Numbered from the stretch's first letter, positions 41,654-64,000 are shown. The stretch is DNA of 64,000 nt from Phoebastria nigripes (GCA_035582835.1 JAYKAV010001267.1:1206857-1270856); one strand, 5' to 3'. A program made the numbers and translations. The notes: generated from the letters alone by a model not told the origin.

Positions 41654-42427
41654 GTGCTCTAGTGTCCACTTCTAGAATACACTGATCTTGTCAGGGTACA
41701 GTGGTCTTTGGGGACATAAGTCAACTTCCTTTAGGGATGAAAGAGTTTTGTTAGGTCTCTGTGGTTCTCTGTGTGTAAGCACAAAGCACATTGGAAGTTT
41801 GTGGAATCTACGTGAAAGCCATTGAAATCCAGTAGGTAGAATGAATTTATTATTGATTTGTGTGGCATCCATACAAATCATCTGCAGGCTATACTAAGGT
41901 TCAGATACCAGTATTTATAGTATTGAGGAAAAATACAATTCTAAAGAGTTGTTCTTTTTCACAAAAATGTAACCTTTGGGTTTCTTTTTTGTGCTGCTTA
42001 CAAGTAGCAATATCTGTGCATTGCTTTAGTTTTACAATGAGCCATAGAATGATTTCCTTTTTTTAAGAGAGAGTTACCATTGCACACATTGCAAATACTA
42101 GAACAAACTCTAAATATTGAGTAAAGAAAGATTACTATTCCAATAAGAGATGAAATTCAAAGTTGTGTCCTCACATTAATCTAAATTACATTGAAAATGA
42201 AAAGTTCTAAATCTCTCTATAGTAAATGGTCCTCAAAGTTATGTATGTATGCATCCAGAATTGCCCTGTTTCTTCTCTAGCTAAGTTTTGGAAAAGTTGT
42301 CAGACTTGGAAAACAGTATTAGGAATTAGCTGTGTGTCTTGAAAATACATAATGAAGGTACTAGGCAGCTGTGAAACTCCTTATAGTCTCAGATGAATCA
42401 TAAACAATGTAGTTTATTTTACGATCC
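41654..42427 (+). other. CDK8: CDK8 intron 1 between the LTR and a CR1
   Basis: AT-rich intronic sequence with nothing recognised. Confidence 0.55.
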
Positions 42428-44085
42428 CACATAGAATACTTCAGGTTGGAAGGGATCTCTAGAAGATATCTGGTTCAACCTTCCATTCAAAGCAGGACCA
42501 ACTTTGAAATTAGCTTAAGGTCTTATCCAGCTGACTTTTAAATATCTCTGAGCATGGAGAACTCTGTCAGATATCCTCTACTTTTTGACTAGCCATGTTT
42601 TTTTTTTATCTTCATGCTATCTAATTGGAATTACTCTTTTTGCCACTTGTGACTGCTGCCTCTTATCTGTTTGCCAGGCACCTCCAAGAAGAGTCTGACT
42701 CCTTCCCTGTACTCCCCAATTAGCTAACTGAAGGCAGTGATAGGATCCCTCCTTAGCCTTCTCTGAAGGCTGAACAAACCTGGCACGCTCAGCCTCTCCT
42801 TATGTGTCATGTACTTCAGACTCCTTGTAGTGCTCTGCTGGACTTGCTCAGTATGTCTGTCTTGTACTGGAAAGCCTAAAACTGAGTATGGAGCTCCCAG
42901 ATGTAGTTTCGTAGTGCTGAATATAGGGGAATAATCACCTCTTTCCAGTTGCTGGGTACGCTTTTGGTAATACAGCCCAGGATTTGGTTGGTTGCCTTTG
43001 CCACAGGGGCACATTGCTGTGTTATGTTCAGCTTGTCCACCAGGACCCCAGGTCTTGCTCTGTAAAGCTGCTTTTGACCTACTTGGCAGTGTGTCCAGTT
43101 GCATGGGGTTATTCCAAACTTGAGACAGGTCTTTGCACTTCTCTTTGAACTTTCTGAGGTTCTTGTCTGCCCATTTTTCTTGTCTGTTGAGGTCTGTCCA
43201 AATGGCAGCTCAGTTCCTCAATGCATCAACCGCTGTTCACAATTTAGTGTCATCTGTGAATTTGCTGAGGATGCCTTCCATCCCATTGTCCATTTGTTAA
43301 CGAAGAGGTTATATCGGCCCCAGTATCTGCCCCCAAGGGATGCACTAGTAACTGGCAGCCTGTTGGATTTGTATCATTGATTACAACCAATTAAGTCTGG
43401 CAGTCCAATTGATTTTTCATCTGTTTTGTAGTTCAGCTGTCCAAGCTCTCTCTAATTTGGCTATGAGTATACTATGAGATCATGTCACAAGCTTTGCTAA
43501 GGTCAAGGTAACATCCAGTGCTTTTCCATTGTCCACAGAGCTAGTCCTCTCGTATAGGACAATCAGGTTGGTAAGGCACAACTCATGCTTGGGAAATCCT
43601 TGCTAGGTGTTCCCAGTAATTTCTTTTCCTTCATGTGCCTGAAAATAGCTTCCCAGGAGGGTTTGCTGCATAACCTTTTCAAGGACTGTGGTTAGGCTGA
43701 TGAGCCTATAGTATCATTGAACCTTTTATCCCTTCTTGAAGAGGGTCCTGATATTTGCCCCTTTTCTAGTCGTCAGGAACCTGCCATGATCACCATGACC
43801 TTTTGCAGATGATAGAGTGGCTTTGCAATGACATATGTCAGCTCAGTTAAACCTCCTTGAATGCAGCCCACCTGGTCACAAGGACTTGTGTGTCCAGTTT
43901 GTTGAAGTCATCCCTAATCTGATTTTCCTCTACTTGCTTTCACCAGGACTGTGCCACTAGCCTTGGGAATGTGGTAGTTGTGCGAGTGGACCGTGATGTG
44001 AAAACCAATGCCAAGAAGGCACTGAGAACCTCAGCCTCTTTTGTGTCCTTTGTCACTTGGTTCTCCACCACACCCATTTTCTGGG
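42428..44085 (-). mobile_element. CR1 LINE, about 1.65 kb, minus orientation
   Basis: Reverse-oriented CR1 whose 3' end is at the left (CATAGAATACTTCAGGTTGG then GGATCTCTAGAAGATATCTGG). Rightward it passes through AACCTGGCACGCTCAGCCTCTCC, CAATTTAGTGTCATCTGTGA, TTTGCTAAGGTCAAGGTAAC, TCAGGAACCTGCCATGATCACCATGACC and CCAATGCCAAGAAGGCACTGAGAACC. These cover the 3' UTR and much of the reverse-transcriptase domain of the CR1 second ORF. The frame is disrupted by stops and indels, so it is inactive. It is the longest LINE copy in the window. Confidence 0.92.
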
Positions 44086-47000
44086 TTCGTAATTAATAGA
44101 TATAAAATGCAAAAATAAATAGAAGTCCTGGTATAAATATCTTATTCTGGCAAGACTATTTGGTGCCATATATGTGGTGTTGGAAGAGGAAAAAGAGGTA
44201 ATTTATTCTTCCAAGTCATCATTTGAATGGGTACCAGTCTGCCCTCATCTTGTTGCACTTTCTAGAAAACCATGTATTGTTTTAGTGTGTGTGTGATTGC
44301 TGTGTATACAGCAGTTCTTTTGGCATTTAGTATAAATGTATAAAACCTTTCAGCGTCAAAAATTGAATTTGTGTATTCATATACTTCCAAAGAACTGAAT
44401 TACTATTCTTCCTGTAGACTTCATTGAATGTCATGTATGTACCAGGCTGATTTTAATTTATTTAAAACCAAAAAACATCATTGCTATGACTTGGGGGAGG
44501 AGGCAGGGGATGATGCAGCAAAGTGAAAATGCCAAGTAAGTCTCCTAAATGTTGTAATTTGCTCTCGTAGGTGTTTTGTTTTCATATTCTAACCTATAGC
44601 TGGGTGTTTTGCTAAGTTCTTCCTTACATCTCAAATCTGCATGTGGAGTAAGTCCATATATTTGCTATGTTCAATTTCAGTAAAGCACTTAGGGGAGAAG
44701 GGAGAAAGAAAACTAACTTGAATACCACAGTTTAAGTCCATGTTATCTTTCTCTTCATTTGTAGTTTAAGTTTAATCTTTGATGTTGAACACCATTGTAA
44801 TACTTACAAGTAAACTATAATAAAACCTCTGATTCATCTATTTCCTTTTTTGAAGTTCTGGTACGTAATAGAGCATTTGGTATGTTTTGCCTTACCTGGC
44901 TCCCTAGCATGTATGAAAGCTCCTGCTTGTATTTTGCTGTTAATAGTGAAGATGTGCTACTGTTTGTACAGTTCAGAGGTTGAAGTTACTCAGCATTCAT
45001 TGAGGTGAGTTGCTCAAAGCTAAGATGCTCTACAGCACAAATTAATTTGCGGCTAGTAAAATCAAAATGCCGTATTTAATGCATTCAGAGAATTTTGATT
45101 TAGTACTGCTGAACCTGAATCACTCCAGCAATAGTGCGACAGTTGTACTGACTCAGGATGTGTTACTTTTACTACTATTGATGATAATGGAGTTCCCAAG
45201 GGTAGAATTAAAAAAACCCCATGTGTTTTATTGGCGGGTTTATCTTTTAATTATCACGATTTTTTTATTCTTTAGGGATTAAGAACCATAAACAGTTAAC
45301 AGTTTCCATAGAGTTTTCTGCAGAATAGATGCTGCATTTACAGTTCCCTGTGGTAGCTGTAAGACAGCAGAGCCTATTTCCCTCAGATGTTTAACTGCAG
45401 TCAAGTTTTATATTTCCTTGTTTTTAAAGACACAACTATTCCTAAATTGTGATCAGTTAATTTTGAATTTGAGATTTTTTCTTTTTAATGGTAATGTAAA
45501 TTTAGAATTATGACCACTGATTTTAAGGCTTCAGTACTTTATTCTGCTGTTTTTATTAATCAATTGAATTTTAAACTGACGTAGTGATCTGAATAAAGGA
45601 TATATTATAACATCGTGCCAATACATTTCTACAGAATATATGTGTAAGATGAAATAACGGTAGAACTGATTTTTTTTTTTAAACTGCCTTTTAGGTAATA
45701 AGCCTCCTTTTCCTCCAATGTGTAGAATATTTTCTCCCACTTGCTGAACATATTTATGCCTAAAGTGTCCTTCTAAATAAAGGGTAGAAATACCAGGCAT
45801 TTTAATACTAAAGCTTTGCAATGTGCTCACATTTAGCAGGCATCCTTTTGATTTCTTTTTCCAGATAGACTGAATGTTTCTTACGGTGCCGTTGTACTTC
45901 CAAATTCAGTAGAACTTAAAAAAGATATTAATATGTGGAAACAACATTATAATACTTACTAGCTTAATTCTATGGAAGGTGACATTTTTGGTTTTAGTTT
46001 ATTCAAACTGTAAGAACAAAACTACATAGTTATGGTCTTTTATGGTGATACTGCAGGTATATTTGTTCTTGTCATTAAAGTCCACTGGAAGTGGTGTTGC
46101 AGCTACCCATATTTTTCAAGTTTGTGCCTCTGATGTTAATGTTGACCCTCTAAGGAAATGACATTTTTACACAAGGTTATGCAGTTTGCATGTGACTACA
46201 ATAAACACTGCTATTTCCACCAGCCGTGTACAAAGTGAGTTTTCTTATTCTATTGCTCCCGCAACTGCCTGTTACTAGTGGGGAGTATTACTGTGTTGAA
46301 GATGCCAGCCTACTTAAGTGCAGGAAAGCATGAATATATTGGTATGAAAATAAGTTTGCCGATTGACCAGCTTTTCTAAGCCTGCTGGTAGGTGGAGGCG
46401 CTGCTGAAGTTACTTAGCATCTCATTCCCAGGCAGAAGAAAGCGGACAGGTTTTCCCNACAGGACCTCTCTGTTAGAAGGAAGAAATTTAGTTGAATTAT
46501 GCTTTGAGTCTTACTGTGCCCTTAAAATGCAAGCTGCTAAGTGGCCAATTTTGTTACTTACGGTTGGCTGTGGAAGGTGTTTATAAACAGGGTTTTTTTC
46601 CCTTTTTTTTCCCCCCTTATTGTTTGCTTTTTCCTGTCTTGTCATTGAACATCTTCAGAGAAGGAAATTGCCCATATCCAAAACCATGGGGAAGCCGTTT
46701 GGGCTGTGTTATGATTCTAAACAGACTATTGGCAAAATCTTTTTGTAAGTTGTGTAAAATAAGTTTGATCACTCTGTTTGGCCTTTCTTTTGGCTTCATA
46801 ACACTTCTGTGAACTCTTATCATTCCCTTTAAAAACTATTCCCCCAGTTCCCTTGGCTCCCAAGGAATTACACTAAGTGTTACAGATAAAATCTGGTTTG
46901 GCTCAAAGGTAGAAGTGGGATTTTCCTACTTCTGTTAATGGAAAAGCTGGTACTAATGGTGTCATGGGTAACCATGGCGTGTTACCAGCCTCAGTGTAGA

Positions 47001-47700
47001 ACAGATGTTAGAGAGGGTTAGGAATTGGTTTATTACTTTGCATCTCAACTGTGCGTGCACAATTCGGAGAATTTAAGTCTTGGAAGCCTTTGGTTATTTT
47101 TTCAAGTTCTGGAGAAGAGTGTAGTGTGGTGCTAAAAATGTGCTTTATTCCTAAATTGTAATTTCTTTTCCTTCCTTTTACCATGCTTATATTTCCTCTA
47201 AACTGCTTGGGTAGGCTGAGGACAGGGCAGAGGCCACTTGCCCTCAGTTCCTGCAATGCAGCAGCCGGGCAGAGCAAACGAGCGAGTGGTTAGTTCCCCA
47301 CAGCCCTGGGTTGCTCTAAGGGCAGAGCAAGGTTGGGCATGGGATCTCTGGATCTCAGTTCTTTAACTGCCTTTTAATGTGGAAGATTAATTTTCAGAGA
47401 CTTACTGTTTCATCCATTGTTTTGAGGAGACCAAATGGTACATTCTTAAACCCCCCTGTGAAATTTCAGCATTAAAGCGATGATTGTAAAAGAGTTAACA
47501 TACACAACTGGAAGTGTATTCTTCCAGTTTTGTTCTAGGAAACAACTGAAGTATTTTCTTCTAAAAATTTCCAGAGAAAGTCTGCCATCTGGTATGGAAA
47601 ATTTTAGTCCAGACTTAATTTGGCAAAAATTTGATCAATTAAAAATAGTCATTCAATCTTAAACGCAAGGTAGGCTTCATTGTAGACAGCGCTACCAGAA
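44086..47700 (+). other. CDK8: CDK8 intron 1, late segment
   Basis: AT-rich intron with no gene I can support and no clear repeat. Single N at 46458. Confidence 0.55.
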
Positions 47701-47992
47701 ATGCTTATAATACCAGTTGTATGGTAGCATTTTTCATTATACTGAGTTCTCCTTCAAATACCTTGAAATCTAAGGAGATAAGCAACAGGGCAATGAGAAT
47801 AACCTTTAGTCTGACCCATTTTGCTCCATATTCTGTCGGTGGTAATGCTGGTAACAGTAGCAGTTGTGTGGTAGCACTTCTCATGAAATAAGGATCTCTC
47901 CAAACACCTTGAAAACTAAGGAGATGAGCACATAGGGCAATGAGAATAACCTCTAGTCCAATCCATTTTGCTTCATATTTGTAACCAGTAAC
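47701..47992. repeat. Diverged tandem duplication, period 147 bp
   Basis: Two adjacent copies of about 147 bp. The shared blocks are CAGTTGTRTGGTAGCA (starting 47714 and 47861), CAAAYACCTTGAAA, CTAAGGAGATRAGC and GGGCAATGAGAATAACCT, followed by CCATTTTGCTYCATAT. Numerous substitutions suggest that the duplication is not recent. Confidence 0.85.
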
Positions 47993-48129
47993 GGCTACGA
48001 GCCATTGCTAGCTAAGGCAGATAGAGGGTAAAATGACTTTTAGCTGAGAAGATTTCCCTGTATCTTTTTCTATCAGCAGTATAGGAGACCTCTGTGCTGG
48101 AAAGCCGATTGGGGTTATGTTCAGTAGCT

Positions 48130-48560
48130 GCTCATGGAGTGGTCCATAACTCCCCTATCCACCATAAATTTGTGTAATTTAATTTGAAATCCATTTATAC
48201 TTTTGATCTCTATGATATTCTGTTATCATGAGTTGCACAGTTTAATTATGTGCTTAATACCATAATGGTTTCTTGTTTTCGGGCCTCATGCAGCTTGTTT
48301 TCCTCTAAAGTGAGAAATTGTTGTTCCCTATTCCCAGCTTGTTGTGGCCATGTATGAATTTGTGCTCAGCATTGGCTCTTTCTCTTCCAGGCAAGGAAGT
48401 TTTAGGTTTTTCTTATATGGAAGCTTTTTAATGCCTTCTGTCGTTGTCCTCCCTCCTGTTTTTTTCCTGTTTGTGTCAGATCCTGTATCTTTTCCCCTCT
48501 TTTATCTTGCTGAATCCATGTAATTGCCCTCTTACTGAAATCTGCTCTTGCCCACTTGGT
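48130..48560 (-). mobile_element. Possible old CR1/L3-like LINE fragment, minus orientation
   Basis: The stretch GATCTCTATGATATTCTGTTATCATGAGTTGCACAGTTTAATTATGTGC followed by a TCTTGTTTTCGGGCC block and TTTTATCTTGC resembles the reverse complement of the 3' UTR of old CR1/L3 elements (the 'tgagttccacaggttaa' region). The match is partial and made by eye, so this may be wrong or the limits off by 100 bp or more. Confidence 0.4.
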
Positions 48561-49818
48561 TTCATTCTTCCTCCTCATTAGCTGTGTTCAGATTTTGTCC
48601 ATTAATCTCCCACTTTTTCTCTCTTCTCTGTTTTGGAAGGTTATTGCTAACAGTGGGTTGTCTTTGAACCCCATGAAAAAATCTCTTGGACAGGACCTGA
48701 TAATTTGAGGGATTAAAAAGGTAGTGAATGAATAGGGGAAAGTGTGTGTTTCAGGTAGGAATACAGCAGTTCAAAGCCTTGCAAATATTTAGTGCGAGCT
48801 GGAGGAAACAAGTACATGTGTTTTAAATGCTTAACTACAGGGGTTTTTTTATTTGCCTTTAGGATGTTTGAGTTGCAATTTTTCAGGGTGGCTCTTCACA
48901 GCTGTGAAAGCTGGATTCATTAAAAATTAATAAGGATTCTTATGTAACCCAGAGATTTGGGGCTATACGAGCACTCCGAATATTGAAGGCAATACTGTTG
49001 TTAAGTGCCATGTCCCCCAGGAGTGCTGTGGATGCCAGCCCACAAGTGGGAAGGAAAGCACTCCGTCTCTTAAAAATTTGAGCACTTTGAGGCTGAGGAT
49101 AGGCAAGAGTTCAATGTCGTCTTTTGCTGCAGTGTCTCCTCTTCATTTTGCTTTTGGTAGCTGGAGTTACTAATAGGCTTGCATTTTAAATAAATGACTG
49201 TAAGGTACATACTGGTTAACGGACAGTGTGGTGGTGGTGATGTTTTTGAGTGTTATACGTGTTTAAAGCTGAACAAACATTTCTCTGGATACTTCAGATT
49301 GCACAGATACCTTGTGGTTTTTTTATTAATCTTGGTAGTTTTATTAGTTTGGTAGGAATATTATTTTAGGACACATTTTGTGATCTAGAGGAAAGAAAAG
49401 ATAAGATGTTGCTGTGATGTTGCTTCTGGGCTACTCACGAATTCATTAGAATATGGAGAAGACTTGCTGTGTCCCAGAGTAATTCATTCATGGGAGATGT
49501 ACCCCTAGCTAGACTTATTTCTAATATGTACTAAATGTTTTCTTTGTTTTCCTCTTAATAAAAGAAGGAAGGAATGGAAGAAATGTCTATCATTGCATTT
49601 AAAAAAAAAGAAGTTTTTGAAATTCCCTATTTATGTAGTGAGAGCAAATTTATATTTTAGCTTTATCAAGGTGGTGTGGTTATCTTATGGTTTAGCTGGG
49701 TATCCAGACATTAAACTAGTAAAGAATCAAAAGAAAATAAGATGCAGAATTTGTATTAATTAGAAACTGTCCTCTGAATGGTGAAGAGCTCACTTGGGAT
49801 TCATGGTGCAATTTTTAA

Positions 49819-56189
<6,371 letters not shown>

Positions 56190-56460
56190 CTGTTGCAGTT
56201 GGAATTAATCTTCCCTGAATTGGCCAGAATTGCACACAGCATTTTAGGTAATGTCTCACTACTGCGTATACTCATCTGGTGTAGCAGTAGTTCCTCTGGT
56301 ATCTTATCTGTTACAGGATGACTAAATCTTTGTCAGTTGTCCTCTGGTCTGAAAATCATCTTTTTTGTCCATCAACCGCTATCTGCTTTCTGTTCCAAGT
56401 CCCTATTTGCCCATTTTCCATCTTAAGGCCATGGCATGACTATTAATATATGATTTGTTT
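56190..56460 (-). mobile_element. Old CR1-like LINE fragment, minus orientation
   Basis: Contains CCAGAATTGCACACAGCATTTTAGGTAATGTCTCACTACTGCGTATA, which matches by eye the reverse complement of a conserved CR1 block (CAGAACTGCACACAGTACTC...GTCTCACCAGTGCCGAGTA). Short, diverged and with uncertain ends. Confidence 0.6.
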
Positions 56461-58400
56461 ATTGCTGGATCACTTGGAACTGATGTGAGCCTTTTTGAAG
56501 CATGAGATTATGATTAGATTTTGAATTTACGCCATCAGACTAGCAAGATGACACAGTAGTGACTTTTGCTTAAGTGAATGTTTTGCTTGATATTGCCTGT
56601 GGCTTTGTGTCTAGCCAGCTTTCTGCCTGCCCTAAGCTTTGGGAGAAACGTGTTGCATAGCACTCATAGTAAGGCAGTGAGAGCAGGGAGTTGCCTTTTC
56701 TGAGATAGCTAATGTCCTGAGACAGGACATCAGAGAAACTCCTGGGCCAGCTCACCTGGCCAATTGCTCTAGCAGATGAGTCTGTGCTTAGTTATAGAAG
56801 TAAGTATGGTAGTATTGCAACCCTTAGCAGGTTACATTCCCTGCAGAGCACATATAGTAGCAAGCATCAAGAGTGAGGGTGGAATGACATTTGCAGTTAA
56901 GCTAGAAATCCTCACTTAGGCAAAGAGTGCAGTGTCTTGGCTCATGAGAAGCGTCTGTAGTGGTGGAGAGCTGTACGGGAAATGTGGAATATCACCGGAG
57001 GAAGGAGATCATGTTCATCAAGACTTGTGCTGAGTTAGCTCATATTTGATGTGGAAGGTCATTATTTTTAGCGTCCCTGTGCAAGAAAAGATTTGCCTTA
57101 GTCATGCGGCAGTTTGCCAGGCTGCCTTAATGCTGCTGTTGATTATTTAATAACATCCTGTCTTACCCCACTTTGTCCTTGTTCGTGAAGCAATTTAACA
57201 GTTTTATGCATCGTTAGGACACTTTCATTTACTGTCCCCCAGCTGCCCTATGGCTGTGGAATGAGTATTTCTGCATTTGAAGAGGGAGATGGAGGAACCT
57301 TAGTGTGAGCCGAGGACTCGCATGTAGGGATGCTGTTTCCCTTGCTGTGTCTTGAACAATATTTATGAAAGCAAGGACAGGACCAGCCAGGGACAACATG
57401 GGGTTGTAACACTCAAGTCAAACCAGATGTATCAGCATTTTCATCATTTGCTGATTTCTATTTCTTTGAAGGTCAGTTGGGTCTTCCTTCTTTACAAGGG
57501 GCACCCAGACCAACTAATTTAAGGGAAACCTTTCTGGTTGTAGAAATGGATTTTTGAATCATCATGTGATATGCAAATGAAAATGAAGGTAATTTACTGA
57601 GAGCCAAATGCATAGTTTTTGTCTACTTTCTCTTTGTGTTCGATAGAACTGAACTAGGATAGACAGAAGCAATTAGGTATCAGAGTCACTAAGCCAAAAA
57701 ATGGCCTTTATCATTAGCAGGCATCATACTGATAGTCAAACTGTGTTTCTTGCAGTCTACTTTGTCTTCAGTGAACTTTGTCAGCTGCTGGACACGAGGC
57801 AAGTCATCTGGTAGGAAAGGCATGTGGCATATGGGCTAGAGAGGCCTGGTTCATGGAGAGTGAGGTTGCTGGAAATGCTGTTTACAGCCCACGTGATGTG
57901 TTATCATCTGCGTGAGCTCTTTCTGTCCTTCAGACAGCATTTGCATTTGTTGCTCTGCATTATCACTGTCCTGGGGCGTTTCAGCCTTTCCAAGACGGTG
58001 ATTCAGGGATCATCTGTCACCACTGCAGCAATCATTTCCTTATTCTGATGGTTTTGCTGATATATATTAGCCATCCTATTCACTGGGGTGCTTGTGGCTG
58101 TCTAGCTTTGACCAAACCCATCGTTTTTTTTAAGCAGACTGAAAGAATTATGTAGTTAATGGCTATTCAGCATAAAAGGCAAAGGCAAAAACCAGCAAGA
58201 ATGATAAACTGAGCACACAGATGCACAAATCATAACAGCTGCTATCAGTGACAGTAACAAAAGCCAGAACTCTTAAAACACTGGTGATGGGCTGCAAAAG
58301 GAACCTCTTGGGTGTATCCTTGAAGAGATTCAACCAGGGCTTTGTAACAGATGAGAAGCAAAAGCAGATTGCTATGGATCTTATAGGAGGATAGAGGTTT
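56461..58400 (+). other. CDK8: CDK8 intron 2, middle segment
   Basis: No gene, RNA or repeat recognised. AT-rich with mixed short ORFs. Confidence 0.5.
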
Positions 58401-59150
58401 TATTGGGTATTTGAGGGGGCTGCTGGGACTGTGTAAAACTTACTGTAGGATGTTTAGAGGAAGGATAAAAGGTAGGAGAGGTAAGGAGATGAGCTACCAG
58501 AGAGAGCTGTGTGAGTGTTCGTGTGTGTGTGTGATCTGCTAGTGAACTTCAAGCATGCAGAACCAGCAAGCAGGAGGAGACTGAAATTTGGAGAGACCCA
58601 GCGTCAGAGCTGGAACCTGGGTGGAAGGGCACTGTGTCTGGGCTTGGATTCTGAACAGATGTAAGGTCTGCACCGGAGTCTGAGGGACCTGCGAATATGT
58701 GTGCATGTCTGTGAACTTTAAGCCTGATTAGCCCAAGTGGAGAAATGGGATCCAGGCCAGTTGCATTGTTCAAGTTTTATGTGGATGCCTGCAAAGAAGA
58801 TGCTGTTCTGCCTCTGTTGATACCTGTGTGGCTGGTCATGTATGTATTGTGTGTGGGCACAACTTTGTGTGTGCCTGCAGGAAATGCATGCTCAATTACT
58901 TCTACCTTGCTACTGGCAGGATTTGGAAACAGGGAAGAGCCGCAGCCTGTTGTCTAGCAGACCAGGAGGAATGCTGTGAATCTTTAAGTCCACAGGATTG
59001 GACTAGCACAAACAAAGAAGAATGATGTCCATGTTGCCTCGCTACACAGACAGGGAACCCTTCTGCTGCATTACTTGAAGTTTCTCATCTTTGTGTTATG
59101 TTCTGGACCAGCTTTGGTGATGGGTTCTCTGTGTGTCCTTCGAGGTGGAT
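58400..59150 (+). repeat. Possible unclassified dispersed repeat (ERV-like?)
   Basis: TG-rich, CpG-poor stretch with a short (GT)n run at about 58518-58532 and a TATA-like GATAAAAGG near 58465. Its composition (many TG/CA steps, few CpG) looks like a methylated old insertion, and it lies about 400 bp upstream of an LTR on the same strand. Two overlapping ORFs (58745-58957 and 58828-59025) show no domain I recognise. I cannot name the family, and it may simply be intron. Confidence 0.25.
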
Positions 59151-59557
59151 CACGTTTGATGTGAAGAGGTTGGGTGTTTAAAGTGGATGATAGCTGCTAC
59201 CTGGGGAACAAGGAGTAAGACAGACTTAAAATGGGACAGGAAGGGGGTGAAGGGGAAAACTACATTATTTTCTAGAGCCTTGACTAATATCTGCCTCTCT
59301 CATCGAGGAATAGTCTGTTGTCTGGTACAGCTGTGTCATCTGGTCACAGGAAATCTGATAAAATTTTGGTATGGACACATAGTTGGTGGACTGTCATGCA
59401 GTCTCCTGGGTACAGTTAATTTATCAAAATGTTTGGCATAAATTTAAGCTGTGAATTTATACTGATTCAACAAAAAGTCCTTGACTGGTGCAATGTATCC
59501 TTAAACCCTATCACCTCATTTGCTATTAAGAGGCTGACTCCCACCGATGGTCTTTGC

Positions 59558-59984
59558 TGTACTGGGTCTGGCTGGGGTGCAGTTAATCTTCTCCACAGCA
59601 GCCCACGTGGTGTTGTGTTTTGGATTTGTGTGACTAAAACAGTGTTGATAACCCACCAGTGTTCTGGCTATTGCTGAGCAGTGCTTGCACAGTGTCCAGG
59701 CTTTCGCTCTTTCCCACTCTGCCCCTCCTCTGGGGAGATAGCCTTTGCTCGAAGACTGGCTGGGCATCGGTCTGCTTGTGGGAAGTGGTGAGTGATTGCC
59801 TTTGCATCGCTTGTGTTGTGGTGTGTGGGTTTTTTTTTTTAATTCCTCTTTCCTTCACTTATTAAAGTCTTATCCTCACCCACAAATATTCTTGCTTTTT
59901 TTGCTCTTCCTCTCCCATCTGACTGAGGGGGGTGAGCAAGTGGTTGTGTGGGGCTTAGCTGCTGGCTGGGGTCAACCTACCACA
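59558..59984 (+). mobile_element. Solo LTR, plus orientation, internally deleted
   Basis: Same LTR family as at 41.07-41.65 kb but in plus orientation. It begins TGTACTGGGTCTGGCTGGGG, continues TTTTGGATTTGTGTGAC, AACAGTGTTGATAACCCACC, TTGCTGAGCAGTGCTTGCACAG, CTTATTAAAGTCTTATCCTC (ATTAAA signal), and ends GGGGTCAACCTACCACA. At about 427 bp it is some 150 bp shorter than the other copy. The missing part falls after about 59740 and should contain the core promoter. GATGGTC occurs on both sides (59546-59552 and 59985-59991), with five extra bases between the left copy and the LTR, a plausible target duplication. Confidence 0.85.
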
Positions 59985-59991
59985 GATGGTC

Positions 59992-64000
<4,009 letters not shown>

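Noticed and set aside
42724..43380. ORFs of 93-126 codons at 42.7-43.4 kb
   Set aside because: They lie within the minus-strand CR1 element and are repeat-derived.

Overview
The window is nuclear DNA from a bird. The two genes present are RNF6 and CDK8, neighbours in vertebrate genomes including human 13q12. The interspersed repeats are CR1 non-LTR retrotransposons with the avian 3' end ending in ATTCTATGA-like octamers, plus solo LTRs of a family I recognise from avian genomes (starts TGTACTGG, ends ...GGTTAAACC...). I cannot name the species. Isolated single Ns and one 59-base N gap beside a poly(T) tract mark it as a draft assembly.

Layout. Positions 1-240 hold the 3' end of a CR1, and 240-6630 is flank with an old CR1/L3-like fragment near 5.2-6.0 kb. 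RNF6 lies on the minus strand: probable 3' UTR 6.63-7.76 kb, large terminal coding exon 7761-9496, coding exon 10734-10841, start-codon exon 11408-11620, then a long intron back to a CpG-island promoter at about 14.7-15.85 kb. The three coding pieces join in frame to a 678-residue E3 ubiquitin ligase with an intact C-terminal RING-H2 finger. About 5 kb of intergenic DNA follows, with a CR1 at 18.0-18.8 kb. The CDK8 CpG-island promoter is at 20.65-21.95 kb. CDK8 is on the plus strand, divergent from RNF6. Its first three coding exons are 21555-21682, 49845-49920 and 61598-61708, encoding residues 1-105, that is the cyclin-C-contacting N-terminus, glycine-rich loop, catalytic Lys52, SMSACRE helix and hinge. 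The rest of the kinase lies beyond 64 kb. Introns of about 28 kb and 11.7 kb fill most of the second half and carry CR1/L3 fragments, two solo LTRs, a 30-bp minisatellite and short tandem duplications.

The two genes are functionally independent: RNF6 is a nuclear RING ligase and CDK8 is the Mediator kinase-module catalytic subunit. What links them is the head-to-head arrangement with separate CpG islands about 5 kb apart. The most interesting signals are regulatory: four near-identical copies of the ACTACAnnTCCCRGCRKGC (ZNF143/SBS-type) motif just upstream of CDK8, an upstream ORF overlapping the CDK8 start codon, and a pair of CCAATCA boxes exactly 30 bp apart in the RNF6 island. I found no prokaryotic-type system, CRISPR array, intact retroviral gene, or novel protein-coding gene. 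Most short ORFs here are chance or repeat-derived.
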